Notes: generated from the sequence alone by a model not told the origin. A stretch of DNA of 10,069 nucleotides from JAGMXM01 sp964458325 (GCA_964458325.1 CAYWIM010000120.1:1-10069), one strand, 5' to 3'; numbered from the stretch's first letter, positions 1-7,523 are shown. A program made the numbers and translations.

Positions 1-33
1 AACCACTTCTACCCCAACCCAATCCCGATGTCA

Positions 34-54
34 ACTATGAACCTGTCACCCTAT
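34..54 (-). repeat. Dispersed short repeat, copy 1 (inverted relative to the others)
   Basis: Read on the minus strand, this site carries the 17-base core GGTGACAGGTTCATAGT (34-50), found again at 7108-7124, 7233-7249 and 7311-7327. It matches copy 4 over 21 bases (34-54), since both have ATAG in front of the shared GGTGACAGG. Its orientation is opposite to the three right-hand copies. It sits directly next to the tail of a broken reading frame (41-187). The function is unknown; a mobile-element end or a small dispersed repeat are the main possibilities. Confidence 0.8.
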
Positions 55-187
55 TCAACCGGAGCCCGAAGAGCGGCTGATGTTGGAGAAGCTGGGCTGG
101 GAACTGCCGCCCCAGCCACCACCGCGCATCCGCTGCCCGCAGCCGGCTAGAGCTGAAAAACCGATCGAGACGAAGTCGGAAATGTAG
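41..187 (+). pseudogene. 3' tail of a broken reading frame, proline-rich
   Basis: A plus-strand frame opens just after a TGA at 38-40 and runs to TAG at 185-187, with strong G/C preference at third codon positions. It encodes a 48-residue peptide with no plausible start, containing EERLMLEKLGWELPPQPPP followed by a basic tail. It looks like the C-terminal end of a larger protein whose upstream part is lost or out of frame. The alternative frame across the repeat reads YEPVTLF and ends at a TGA at 77-79, so a frameshift near 52-62 could join the two. I do not recognise the family. A transposase remnant would fit the neighbouring repeat, but nothing in the sequence proves it. Confidence 0.35.
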
Positions 188-202
188 TGGAGACCTTTGG
201 GA

Positions 203-224
203 TCGTTGGCTTGCATACCAACGA
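203..224. repeat. Small perfect hairpin
   Basis: TCGTTGG (203-209) and CCAACGA (218-224) are perfect reverse complements, 7 bp, separated by an 8-base loop. The hairpin lies 15 bases after the stop of the broken frame and about 160 bases beyond the end of the DUF362 gene. Neither strand shows a T-tract after the stem, so it is not a convincing intrinsic terminator. The rest of 188-386 shows nothing else I can name. Confidence 0.4.
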
Positions 225-386
225 CTTACCCACCCGCCTAACCCGCATCCATGAAATTTCGGTTAGTCGACCCGGCGCTCTCAGTCACCACCGAGGTTTG
301 GTGCAGACCTTTGAGAAGGCCGGCTTGATTTCCAGATACTTCCATCAGCCATCATCCACACACACACCCCAGTTGCGAAGGTCGGG

Positions 387-1472
387 CTAACCGAGCTTCT
401 CGGGGATTTCCTTCATCGGCCCCATCCAGCGCAGCTCGCGCTCGATGTCTTTATGCATCTGGTATTTCCGAGACACGTCGCGCATCCGGGCGCCGCGGAC
501 ATCGATTTTCGCCAGATCGCCCTGGCCCAGGCCGGCCTGGGCGCAAAAGCCCAGATACCCGATCCAGTCGGGCTGGATGCCCATGGCTTCGAGGCCCACG
601 CGGTCGGCGGCGACATAGTCCGTGGAAGCGATCGCGATTCGGGAGGGAACAGCGGTGCCGCTGCCCGGCCCGTTGCCTTCCATCCCCTCCCAGCCATCGA
701 GCACGGCCGCTCCCCAGCAGGGCTGGAGCCGCTGGGCCGTCAGGGCGATGTCCAGGTGCGTCTGGCGAACGCCACCGTGATACACGCGCTTGTCGTTCCA
801 GCGCGGGTTCTCGCCGCGCGCGCTGTGCAAAGGCGCTCCCAGACACATGTTCTTGATCGAGAGGGTGGCAACCACGGTGTTGTGGGTTTTCAATATCGCG
901 GAACAGATGATGTAAGCGTCGGGATCCAAGAGCCGCGCCGCCAGCCGGACCGGTACCATGTGGAGATCGCCATTGAGAATCGGATGCGTCAGGTATTTGC
1001 CTTCCTCGTTGAGATCGACGAGGCGGACGTCGATCGGCCGATGCTCGCTGGCGATCTTCCCATAGCCGAAGCGATCGAATCCGTCGGTCGTGTATCCGGC
1101 GGAGGACTCGGCAATGACGACGGGCCCCTGGAACCGCGGGCCGAGGAAATCGAGGATGCCGTGCAAGGCGTCGACGTGGGTGGAGGCAAGCTGGTTGGAG
1201 GTGCTGACCATGTTCGGCTTGATGACGACATGCTTCTTGGTCTTGAGGACCGGCAGGATCTGGTCTTCGATGGCCACGAGGGCCTCGCAGACGTTGGCGC
1301 GCCGGCTCGAGCCGTGGGATACCGAGACGACCGATCGGCGGCCGGAGGAACCGGCCGGCTGCGGGGCTTGCGCAGGCGGTTCCTGGGAGCGCAGCACGGC
1401 TGTCGAGGCGGCCAGGCCGGCCGCGGTCCAGAAAAAGTCCCTGCGCGAGAATCTCAGATTGTGCTTGTTCAT
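387..1472 (-). CDS. Tat-exported DUF362 domain protein
   Basis: This 361-residue protein starts with a twin-arginine signal: a basic n-region, SRRDFF at residues 9-14, a short hydrophobic stretch (about 15-27) and a Pro/Gln/Ala-rich linker to about residue 45. The rest matches the DUF362 family: IKPNMV (84-89), KTH (195-197), LSIKNMCLG (204-212), a DGWEGMEGNGP glycine-rich motif (259-269) and D285/D290. Some DUF362 proteins are fused to ferredoxin domains; this one has five scattered cysteines and no 4Fe-4S cluster motif. The biochemical role of the family is poorly defined, so no reaction is assigned. The Tat signal implies export of a folded, possibly cofactor-containing protein to the periplasm. 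The start at 1472 is chosen because the Tat motif follows it at normal distance. The ribosome-binding site is weak. The gene is divergent from the metalloprotease gene. Confidence 0.9.
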   Translation of the reverse strand: MNKHNLRFSRRDFFWTAAGLAASTAVLRSQEPPAQAPQPAGSSGRRSVVSVSHGSSRRANVCEALVAIEDQILPVLKTKKHVVIKPNMVSTSNQLASTHVDALHGILDFLGPRFQGPVVIAESSAGYTTDGFDRFGYGKIASEHRPIDVRLVDLNEEGKYLTHPILNGDLHMVPVRLAARLLDPDAYIICSAILKTHNTVVATLSIKNMCLGAPLHSARGENPRWNDKRVYHGGVRQTHLDIALTAQRLQPCWGAAVLDGWEGMEGNGPGSGTAVPSRIAIASTDYVAADRVGLEAMGIQPDWIGYLGFCAQAGLGQGDLAKIDVRGARMRDVSRKYQMHKDIERELRWMGPMKEIPEKLG

Positions 1473-1486
1473 CAGGCCGCAAGCAT

Positions 1487-1506
1487 ACGCCGTCGAATTC
1501 CGGCGT
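1487..1506. promoter_or_regulatory. Inverted repeat in the divergent intergenic region
   Basis: ACGCCG (1487-1492) and CGGCGT (1501-1506) are perfect reverse complements around an 8-base centre containing GAATTC. The site lies 15-34 bases upstream of the DUF362 start and about 80 bases upstream of the protease start, in the 115-base region they share. It could be an operator or a 5' leader hairpin for the DUF362 transcript. In GC-rich DNA a 6-bp arm can arise by chance, so the call is tentative. Confidence 0.3.
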
Positions 1507-1533
1507 CAATTGCATGAGACCCATTTCGTGAAC

Positions 1534-1561
1534 TTGAGTTTGGAGTGCGGTCTGATACCAT
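1534..1561 (+). promoter_or_regulatory. Possible sigma70-like promoter for the metalloprotease gene
   Basis: TTGAGT (1534-1539) and TACCAT (1556-1561) each match four of six consensus positions of the -35 and -10 boxes and are 16 bases apart, ending 26 bases before the ATG at 1588. This is the best match I found by eye in the 115-base divergent region. Promoters in these phyla are poorly defined, so it is only a candidate. Confidence 0.22.
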
Positions 1562-1587
1562 GGCACGATCAAGTCGGGAAACGAACT

Positions 1588-4458
1588 ATGAAAACCAGTA
1601 TCCGCGGCGCTTTTGGCATCCTGATGTTGGGCGGCATCGGGGCGGTCCTTGGAACGTTCTCCATCGGCCTTGAGGCCCAGACGCCCGCACCCGGGCCCGT
1701 GCCGGCTGCGGGATCTCCCGCGGCCTCTCGGCCGCCTTCGAAGTTCCGCGACTTTGCCGAAGTGACGAAGGACACCCAGAAGTTCGAGGGGTTGTTCAAC
1801 CTCTATCGCACCAACGAGATCCTGTACGCGGAACTCAAATCCAATCAGTTCGACCAGCCATTCCTGGCGCCGATCACGATCGCCCGCGGCATGGCCTCCG
1901 CCGGCCAGCCGCTGAACTTTGGCAACGAGTGGATCCTCGTGTTCCACCGGGATGGCGACAAGGTGCAGATCATCCGCCGCAACATCCATTATCAGGCCCC
2001 CGTGGGCACGCCGCTCGAGAAGGCGGTGAAACAGAACTATACCGACTCGGTCCTGATGGCGCTGCCGATTGTCAGCCTGGCCTCCAGCGGCGGGGTGGTG
2101 ATCGATTTCTCGCAAGTGTTTCTGACCGACTTCGCCGATCTGCGGATCGGCCAGTTCGATCGGAACCGATCGACTTGGTTCAAGATCAAGGCGTTCCCGA
2201 ACAACATTGAGCTTCAGGTCCAGGCGACCTTCGGGCGCGGCGGCGTGGCCGGCTCGATCGATTTGAGCGAGGACGGCGTCGCTGACGCCCGCGGCATCAC
2301 CCTGGTGATCCATTACAGCCTCTCGAAACTGCCGGAGCCGGGCTACAAGCCGAGGCTGGCCGACGCGCGCGTCGGCCAGTTCGTGAGCGCGACCAAGGAC
2401 TTCGGCTCGACGGATCCCGACAGCATGTTTGTCCGCCGGATCAACCGTTGGCGCATCGAGAAAGCGGACCCGAAAGCGAAGGTCTCTCCACCCAAGAAAC
2501 AGCTTGTCTGGTGGGTCGAGGACACTGTTCCGCACGAATACCGCCCCTATGTCCAGGACGGCATCCTCGAGTGGAACAAGGCATTCGAGAAAATCGGGTT
2601 TCGCGACGCCATCGGCGTACGCTGGCAAAACGATCGGGACGAGTTCGATCCGGAGGACATCAACTACTGCACGTTCCGCTGGATCACGACCAGCTCGACG
2701 TTCGCCATGTCCGGCCTTCGCGCCGATCCAATTACAGGCGAGATGATCGACGGCGATGTGATCTTCGACGCGAGCTGGATTCGGGCGTTCAAGGTCCAGT
2801 ATGCGTTCCTGGTCGGCCGGCCCTATCCCAACGCGATGGATGCGCAGGATGACGCGGCACCGTGGGCGATGGCGGAAGTCATCAGCCCCATCCTGGCGGC
2901 GAAGAAGGGCTTCGGCCTTCCCTATCCGCTCCCCGGAATCGGCGTGCCTTCGTCGTTGAGCCTCGATGACAATCCTCGGAACCTCCCGGTCCTGCTGCCG
3001 GCTGACGGGAATCCCTTGCGGCTGCTGCTCTCGCGACGGCTTGGCCCGAGCCATTTGACCGCCTGCCATTACATGGCGAGCAAACAGTACGAGCTGGGCC
3101 TGGCCGCGATCGCGCTGGCGCAGGCCAGCCCGGGCGCCGCCGAGCCGAAGCTCCCCGAGGAGTTCCTCGGCCAGGTGATCAAGGAGGTCGTCATGCACGA
3201 GGTCGGCCATTCGCTCGGCCTGCGCCATAACTTCCGCGCCAGCGCCATGCTGCCGCTCGACCAGGTCAATGACACGTCCATCACCCGGACCAAAGGCATG
3301 GTCGCCAGCGTCATGGACTACAACCCGATCAATATCGCCCCGCCCGGCCAGAAGCAGGGCGACTACGCCACCACGGTTCTCGGCCCTTACGATTACTGGG
3401 CCATCGAATACGCGTATCGGCCGTTCGAAGGGGACGAGATTCCGGAGCTGAAGAAGATCGCCGCGCGCTCGCCCGAGCCGGACCTGGCCTACGCCACGGA
3501 CGAGGACATGTATCTGAACAACGATCCGTTCGTGAACACGTATGATTTGGGCCGCGATCCGCTCCAGTATGGCCGGGAGCGGCTCGCCATGGCCCGCGCC
3601 CTTCTTCAGAACCTCGATGAAAAAGTGGTGCGCGATGGCGAGTCATGGGTCCGCCTGCGCCGCGCCTTCTCGATCCTCTTCAGCCAGTATGCGAACGCGG
3701 CCGGGCTGGCTGCCGGCTATCTCGGCGGCCAGGAGGTCAGCCGCGACTTCAAAGGGGGCGAGGCCAGCCGCGACCCCGTAACGCCCATCTCCGGCGACCG
3801 GCAGCGCGAAGCCCTCCAGTTCCTCGCCACTCAAATCTTCGATGCGAGCACCTTCGAGTTCAATCCGCGCATCCTGCGCCGGCTCGCCGCCGAGCGCTGG
3901 TATCATTGGGGCAACCAGAGCCTCACCCGCGGCGACAGCGTCGATTACGACGTGTACGGCCGGGTCCTGGCGATCCAGCGAATCGTCCTGAGCCAGTGCT
4001 TCGATCCCGAAGTCCTGAACCGCCTCCAAAACCAGGCGCTCCAATCCGATCCTGACGCCCATCCGTTGCGTATCGACGAGGTCTTCCAAAGCCTCACCGA
4101 CAGCATCTGGACCGAATACAAGCCCGATTCCGTTTCGTCATCGGAGCGCCTTGCGGTCTCGACGATTCGCCGGAATCTCCAGCGCGAGCATCTCCGCCGT
4201 CTCAGCGTGCTTGTGCTGGGCGGCCGGTCGAGCAGCCTGGCGGACAATTACAGCTACGTGGTGTTCCTCGGCGCGAGCGGGGCGCCGGCCGACGCCCGCA
4301 GCCTGGCGCGAACGCACCTGGTTTCGATTCAAGGCCGGCTCAAAAATGCGCAGAGATCCGGCGCGCGGCTCGATGCCACCACCCGGGCTCACGTCGATGA
4401 ATGCCTGGTCCGGATCCAGAGGATTCTCGCCGCCAACGCGAGCGCGCTGGAACCATAG
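1588..4458 (+). CDS. Secreted zinc-dependent metalloprotease (DUF5118/DUF5117/DUF4953 type)
   Basis: This 956-residue protein begins with a signal peptide: MKTSIRG, a hydrophobic core to about residue 28, and likely cleavage near LEA-Q at 30/31. A Pro/Ala linker follows to about residue 50. Residues 51-310 resemble the DUF5118 and DUF5117 N-terminal regions of large bacterial metalloproteases, with KFRDFAEVTK and NQFDQPFLAPITIARG as landmarks. The catalytic region carries HEVGHSLGLRH at 537-547, a full HExxHxxGxxH metzincin site: zinc ligands H537, H541 and H547, catalytic E538. A Met-turn candidate, SVMDY, lies at 574-578. The C-terminal 350 residues are family-like but have no named motif. 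The frame is open upstream to 1090, but that part is antisense to the DUF362 gene. The ATG at 1588 gives a proper signal peptide and a weak GGGAA ribosome-binding site. Substrates are unknown; periplasmic or extracellular proteolysis is inferred. Confidence 0.92.
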   Translation: MKTSIRGAFGILMLGGIGAVLGTFSIGLEAQTPAPGPVPAAGSPAASRPPSKFRDFAEVTKDTQKFEGLFNLYRTNEILYAELKSNQFDQPFLAPITIARGMASAGQPLNFGNEWILVFHRDGDKVQIIRRNIHYQAPVGTPLEKAVKQNYTDSVLMALPIVSLASSGGVVIDFSQVFLTDFADLRIGQFDRNRSTWFKIKAFPNNIELQVQATFGRGGVAGSIDLSEDGVADARGITLVIHYSLSKLPEPGYKPRLADARVGQFVSATKDFGSTDPDSMFVRRINRWRIEKADPKAKVSPPKKQLVWWVEDTVPHEYRPYVQDGILEWNKAFEKIGFRDAIGVRWQNDRDEFDPEDINYCTFRWITTSSTFAMSGLRADPITGEMIDGDVIFDASWIRAFKVQYAFLVGRPYPNAMDAQDDAAPWAMAEVISPILAAKKGFGLPYPLPGIGVPSSLSLDDNPRNLPVLLPADGNPLRLLLSRRLGPSHLTACHYMASKQYELGLAAIALAQASPGAAEPKLPEEFLGQVIKEVVMHEVGHSLGLRHNFRASAMLPLDQVNDTSITRTKGMVASVMDYNPINIAPPGQKQGDYATTVLGPYDYWAIEYAYRPFEGDEIPELKKIAARSPEPDLAYATDEDMYLNNDPFVNTYDLGRDPLQYGRERLAMARALLQNLDEKVVRDGESWVRLRRAFSILFSQYANAAGLAAGYLGGQEVSRDFKGGEASRDPVTPISGDRQREALQFLATQIFDASTFEFNPRILRRLAAERWYHWGNQSLTRGDSVDYDVYGRVLAIQRIVLSQCFDPEVLNRLQNQALQSDPDAHPLRIDEVFQSLTDSIWTEYKPDSVSSSERLAVSTIRRNLQREHLRRLSVLVLGGRSSSLADNYSYVVFLGASGAPADARSLARTHLVSIQGRLKNAQRSGARLDATTRAHVDECLVRIQRILAANASALEP

Positions 4459-4475
4459 CCATAGCCAGGCGCGAC

Positions 4476-7010
4476 TCAGCGCCATGGGTGCTTTGGATAT
4501 TTGCGCTGGAGCTCCTGTTTGACGCGCGGGTAGTGCTCGCGCCAGAAGCTGCCCAGGTCCTGCGTGATCTGAACCGGCCGCATATTGGGCGCCAGGATGT
4601 GGATCAGGACTGGCACCTGGTTCCGGGCGATCCGCGGCGTGGCATCGACATCATAGAGCTCCTGGATCCGCAGCGCGATGTGCGGTGGGCCATCCGGCCC
4701 GTATGTGAGCCGGGGCTGGCGGCCGTTGGACAGCGTCAGCCGCTCGGGAGCATGCCGGTCGAGCAGCTCCTGCTGCGCTTGCGACAGCCACGACTTGACC
4801 ACGAACTTGACCTCGCGGTCCTTGATTTCCTTGTACGAGGCTGCGCCCTGGCAGATCTGCTCGATCAGGTGCCGGCGATCGGTGTCAGCGATCGGGGGCA
4901 ACCCCAGCTCCGGGCACCACTGCGCCAGCCGGTTCAACCGCAGGATCCATTGATCCACCGAGTGATCCCAATTCTTGAGCGTCAGCCGCCCCGCCAGGAC
5001 TTCGCCGGCCAGCAGCGACGCCGCGCCTTCGGAAGGCGGATCGATCCGGCGCACCGATAGCGCCAGATCCCGGAATCGGACCTGTTCCTCGGCGCACACC
5101 CGGCGGGCGGTGGCATCGTAATAGAGGCGGGGCGCGGTGGTGAAATCTTCGGGGAACAGCTCGGCGAGCCATCGCGGATCGATCGCTGTCGCGAGCGACA
5201 GGATCGTTTGGGCGGATTGACCGGCGCCCTCGATTTCGCGGATTTCGGCCGCCACCAGCAGCGGGCTGTCGTGGACGACGCTTTCGCGCGCCAGCACGCC
5301 GCGCCGGCCGTGCACTAGCTCGCATCGGAGCGTGCCTTCATCGAGCCGCCGGGCCACCCGGTCGGAGAATCCCGCCAGAATACATTTCTGGATCGCCTCG
5401 TCGGGCACCGGCACGGGCTGGATCGGCAGCCCCTCCCGCTCGGCAATCCGCAGGAAATGTTCGAGCAACGGGCCGACCTGGCGGGCGGTCAGGGCATGGA
5501 CGCCCGCCGCCCGGCATGCCTCGAGGCGAAATCCGTTCTTGGCGGCGTAATTCCACGCCCGCATCGAGCACCAGAAATCCGACGCTCCCTGGTCGCCCCA
5601 CAGCTCCTGCCTCCGTTCGAGCGCCTCTCGGCCCGGCTTGTGGATCAGCAGGTTGCGGCCCTGGGTCAGCGCGGCGATCAACGCCGCCTGATAAACGCAC
5701 CGGTAATCGCGCGCGGCCAGCAGCATGCGCGCGTAGCGCGGGTGCACGGGGAAGGCCAGCATTTTCCGGCCGATGTCCGTGATGCAGCCAGCCGGATCCA
5801 GCGCGCCCAGATCCGTCAGCAGGATCTCCGCATCGCGCAGCCCTTGCTCGGAAGGCGGTTCGATCCAGCGGAACGCGCGCAGGTCGGCAATGCCGGCGGC
5901 CTTCAATGTGAGGACGACCTCCGACAGGTCGAGCCGCCGGATCTCGGGAATTTCGCGGGCCGGACGCTGCGAATGTTCGGACTCGGCCCAGAGGCGGAGG
6001 CATCGTCCGGGGGCAGTCCTTCCCGCGCGGCCGGCGCGCTGGTCCGCCGCCGACTGGCTGATCCGCTCGATCCAGAGCGTGTTGATCCCGCGGTGAGGAT
6101 CGTAACGCGGAATGCGGGCCAGCCCGCTGTCGATCACGAGCCGGATCCCGTCGATGGTCAGCGAGGTCTCGGCGACGTTGGTGGCAACGACGACCTTGGG
6201 CTGGTCATACTGCGCGACGGCTGCGTCCTGATCCCGGGGCGGCAGCTCCCCATGCAGCGGCAGCAGGATGTGGCCCCGCGATTCGTGGCGCTGCCGGATG
6301 GCCTCGATGGTCTGCTGGATCTCGTAGCCGCCCGGCATGAACACCAGCGTGTCTCCGGTCTGGCCAGCTTGGACCTGCCGGGCCCACCCGTCGGCGGCCA
6401 GCTCCCAGACCGGGGGCCCCTGCGCCCCGATCCGATGCGGCAGGTACTGGATCTCGACCGGATGAACCCGGCCGCTCGAAAACAAGGTGACACACGGGCG
6501 CAGATACGTTTCCAGGACGTCCATGTCCAGAGTCGCCGACATCACCAGGATCAACAGGTCGGGCCGCCGGGCCTGCTGGAGGTCCAGCGCGCGCGCCAAA
6601 GTGATGTCCCCATACAAATGCCGCTCGTGGAACTCGTCAAAGATCAATGCCCGGACCCCGCTGAGATCCGGGTCCTGGATCATCTGGCGGAGCAGGATGC
6701 CCTCGGTGACGTATTTGATCCGGGTGCCCGGTCCAGACTGGTTCTCGAACCGGATCTGGAAGCCGACGGCAGCGCCGAGCTGGCTGTTGCGTTCGTGCGC
6801 CACGCGGGCCGCCAGCAGCCGGGCAGCCAGCCGGCGCGGCTGCAGGATGATCACCATGCCATCCCCCAGCAGGCCGCGATCGAGCAGCATCTGGGGCACC
6901 TGGGTCGATTTGCCCGAGCCGGTCGGCGCCTGCACGATCAGCCGCCGCTCGATCGGCAGCCGCGCCACCAAGTCCGCCTCGAGCTCGTAGATGGGCAGCC
7001 GTTCGTTCAT
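4476..7010 (-). CDS. hrpB: ATP-dependent helicase HrpB
   Basis: This 844-residue protein is a DEAH/RHA-type superfamily 2 helicase of the HrpB family. Visible motifs in order are Walker A APTGSGKST (28-36), the Walker B box DEFH (125-128), SAT (158-160), motif V in VVATNVAETSLTIDGI (274-289) and motif VI QRAGRAGR (324-331). The C-terminal HrpB-specific part includes PELGLPP (700-706), RLTYGPDGPP (767-776) and a final YPKHPW, typical of full-length HrpB. The frame stays open upstream to an ATG at 7163, but that extension reads through repeat copy 2 and lacks family similarity. MNERLPIYELEADLVARLP at 7010 is a normal HrpB start and gives the usual length. No clear ribosome-binding site precedes it. 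HrpB acts in the cytoplasm; its RNA substrate in most bacteria is not settled. The gene converges on the protease gene with 17 bases between stops. Confidence 0.96.
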   Translation of the reverse strand: MNERLPIYELEADLVARLPIERRLIVQAPTGSGKSTQVPQMLLDRGLLGDGMVIILQPRRLAARLLAARVAHERNSQLGAAVGFQIRFENQSGPGTRIKYVTEGILLRQMIQDPDLSGVRALIFDEFHERHLYGDITLARALDLQQARRPDLLILVMSATLDMDVLETYLRPCVTLFSSGRVHPVEIQYLPHRIGAQGPPVWELAADGWARQVQAGQTGDTLVFMPGGYEIQQTIEAIRQRHESRGHILLPLHGELPPRDQDAAVAQYDQPKVVVATNVAETSLTIDGIRLVIDSGLARIPRYDPHRGINTLWIERISQSAADQRAGRAGRTAPGRCLRLWAESEHSQRPAREIPEIRRLDLSEVVLTLKAAGIADLRAFRWIEPPSEQGLRDAEILLTDLGALDPAGCITDIGRKMLAFPVHPRYARMLLAARDYRCVYQAALIAALTQGRNLLIHKPGREALERRQELWGDQGASDFWCSMRAWNYAAKNGFRLEACRAAGVHALTARQVGPLLEHFLRIAEREGLPIQPVPVPDEAIQKCILAGFSDRVARRLDEGTLRCELVHGRRGVLARESVVHDSPLLVAAEIREIEGAGQSAQTILSLATAIDPRWLAELFPEDFTTAPRLYYDATARRVCAEEQVRFRDLALSVRRIDPPSEGAASLLAGEVLAGRLTLKNWDHSVDQWILRLNRLAQWCPELGLPPIADTDRRHLIEQICQGAASYKEIKDREVKFVVKSWLSQAQQELLDRHAPERLTLSNGRQPRLTYGPDGPPHIALRIQELYDVDATPRIARNQVPVLIHILAPNMRPVQITQDLGSFWREHYPRVKQELQRKYPKHPWR

Positions 7011-7103
7011 CGTTGTCGCCGGCCGCCTATTTAACCCGGTTCGCCCAGTCCCCGCCATCGAATTGCGAGGGATCAGAAAGTCGAGGGCAGCAGAGGCCAG
7101 CAT

Positions 7104-7124
7104 ATAAGGTGACAGGTTCATAGT
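7104..7124 (+). repeat. Dispersed short repeat, copy 2
   Basis: The core GGTGACAGGTTCATAGT is present at 7108-7124. The preceding bases read ATAA where copies 1 and 4 have ATAG, so this is the most divergent copy. It lies 98 bases upstream of the hrpB start, 125 bases before copy 3, in the same direction as copies 3 and 4. Sequence after the core differs from all other copies. Confidence 0.8.
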
Positions 7125-7230
7125 GCTCGCCTCCATGGCCAATGGGAGGGTCGGGGAGGTCAATCGGTTTGGATCACCCCTGCCCCCCCCTCCGCTCGTG
7201 CCTCGCGGGGAAAGGATAGGGGGTCAGCAC

Positions 7231-7251
7231 AGGGTGACAGGTTCATAGTAT
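7231..7251 (+). repeat. Dispersed short repeat, copy 3
   Basis: This copy is identical to copy 4 over 21 bases (AGGGTGACAGG then TTCATAGTAT). Its core is at 7233-7249. The core-to-core distance to copy 4 is 78 bases. The first half of a degenerate longer repeat (7252-7295) follows immediately. Confidence 0.85.
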
Positions 7252-7295
7252 CAGTTCGGGAACGGTCGAGTCCGAGCATCGGCATGCGTTGCAGG
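7252..7295 (+). repeat. Degenerate 44-base repeat, unit A
   Basis: This stretch, starting CAGTTCGGGAA and ending GTTGCAGG, aligns with 7350-7392 at about 32 of 44 positions with one gap, by hand alignment. It directly follows repeat copy 3, whereas unit B is separated from copy 4 by about 20 bases. The pattern suggests an older duplication in which the short core stayed identical and the longer part drifted. Confidence 0.45.
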
Positions 7296-7306
7296 CGTGT
7301 TGGGTG

Positions 7307-7329
7307 ATAGGGTGACAGGTTCATAGTAT
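7307..7329 (+). repeat. Dispersed short repeat, copy 4
   Basis: The core is at 7311-7327. The copy shares ATAGGGTGACAGG plus TTCATAGT with copy 1 and AGGGTGACAGG plus TTCATAGTAT with copy 3, so it is the closest to a consensus. It lies about 245 bases upstream of the aminotransferase start. Confidence 0.85.
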
Positions 7330-7349
7330 GGCTCCGGGAGAGTGGCCGC

Positions 7350-7392
7350 CAGCTCAGAAAGGTTGGGTTCGGGCATCCGCGCGTGTTGCAGG
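7350..7392 (+). repeat. Degenerate 43-base repeat, unit B
   Basis: This stretch begins CAGCTCAGAAA and ends GTTGCAGG and pairs with unit A at 7252-7295 at about 73 percent identity by hand alignment. The shared parts are a G-rich block around TCGGGCATC and the terminal GTTGCAGG. In the minus-strand reading the two units fall in different codon phases, so the similarity is at DNA level rather than a repeated peptide. Confidence 0.45.
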
Positions 7393-7506
7393 AACGATCG
7401 AGAAGGCAGCTCCGTGTCTTGATCCCTCATGCCAGCGCGGTCTCGAAAGGAAAAAAGGGTTGCCCGGCGGCGGCGGGACGGGGCATGATCGGCGGCAGCG
7501 CGTTTC

Positions 7507-7523
7507 CCGGGGCGCATGCCCGG
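7507..7523. promoter_or_regulatory. GC-rich hairpin in the aminotransferase leader
   Basis: CCGGG (7507-7511) and CCCGG (7519-7523) can pair around a 7-base loop; an alternative GGGC/GCCC pairing (7510-7513 with 7518-7521) is possible. It ends 49 bases before the aminotransferase ATG and overlaps the alternative in-frame ATG at 7516, which argues against that start being used. A leader hairpin or chance in GC-rich DNA are both possible. Confidence 0.25.

Noticed and set aside
187..390. 67-codon GTG-started plus-strand frame
   Set aside because: It has no ribosome-binding site or recognisable domain, contains a weak internal DNA repeat and runs into the end of the DUF362 gene.
451..3228. Long 925-codon minus-strand open frame across the DUF362 gene and most of the metalloprotease gene
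   Set aside because: It is antisense to the metalloprotease and out of frame with DUF362, both of which show clear family motifs. Its translation is Arg/Ala/Gly-rich with no domain, as expected of GC-rich shadow frames.
5457..7034. 525-codon plus-strand open frame opposite hrpB
   Set aside because: hrpB on the other strand has all helicase motifs in order. The plus-strand translation is low-information and Arg/Gln/Asp-rich.
7108..7327. CRISPR array
   Set aside because: There are only three direct copies, with unequal spacing (125 and 78 bases), a 17-21-base core and related sequence after two of them. No cas genes are present.
7251..7517. 88-codon minus-strand frame in the repeat region
   Set aside because: It passes through copy 4 and both degenerate units, which fall in different codon phases, so the conservation is at DNA level and not of a peptide.
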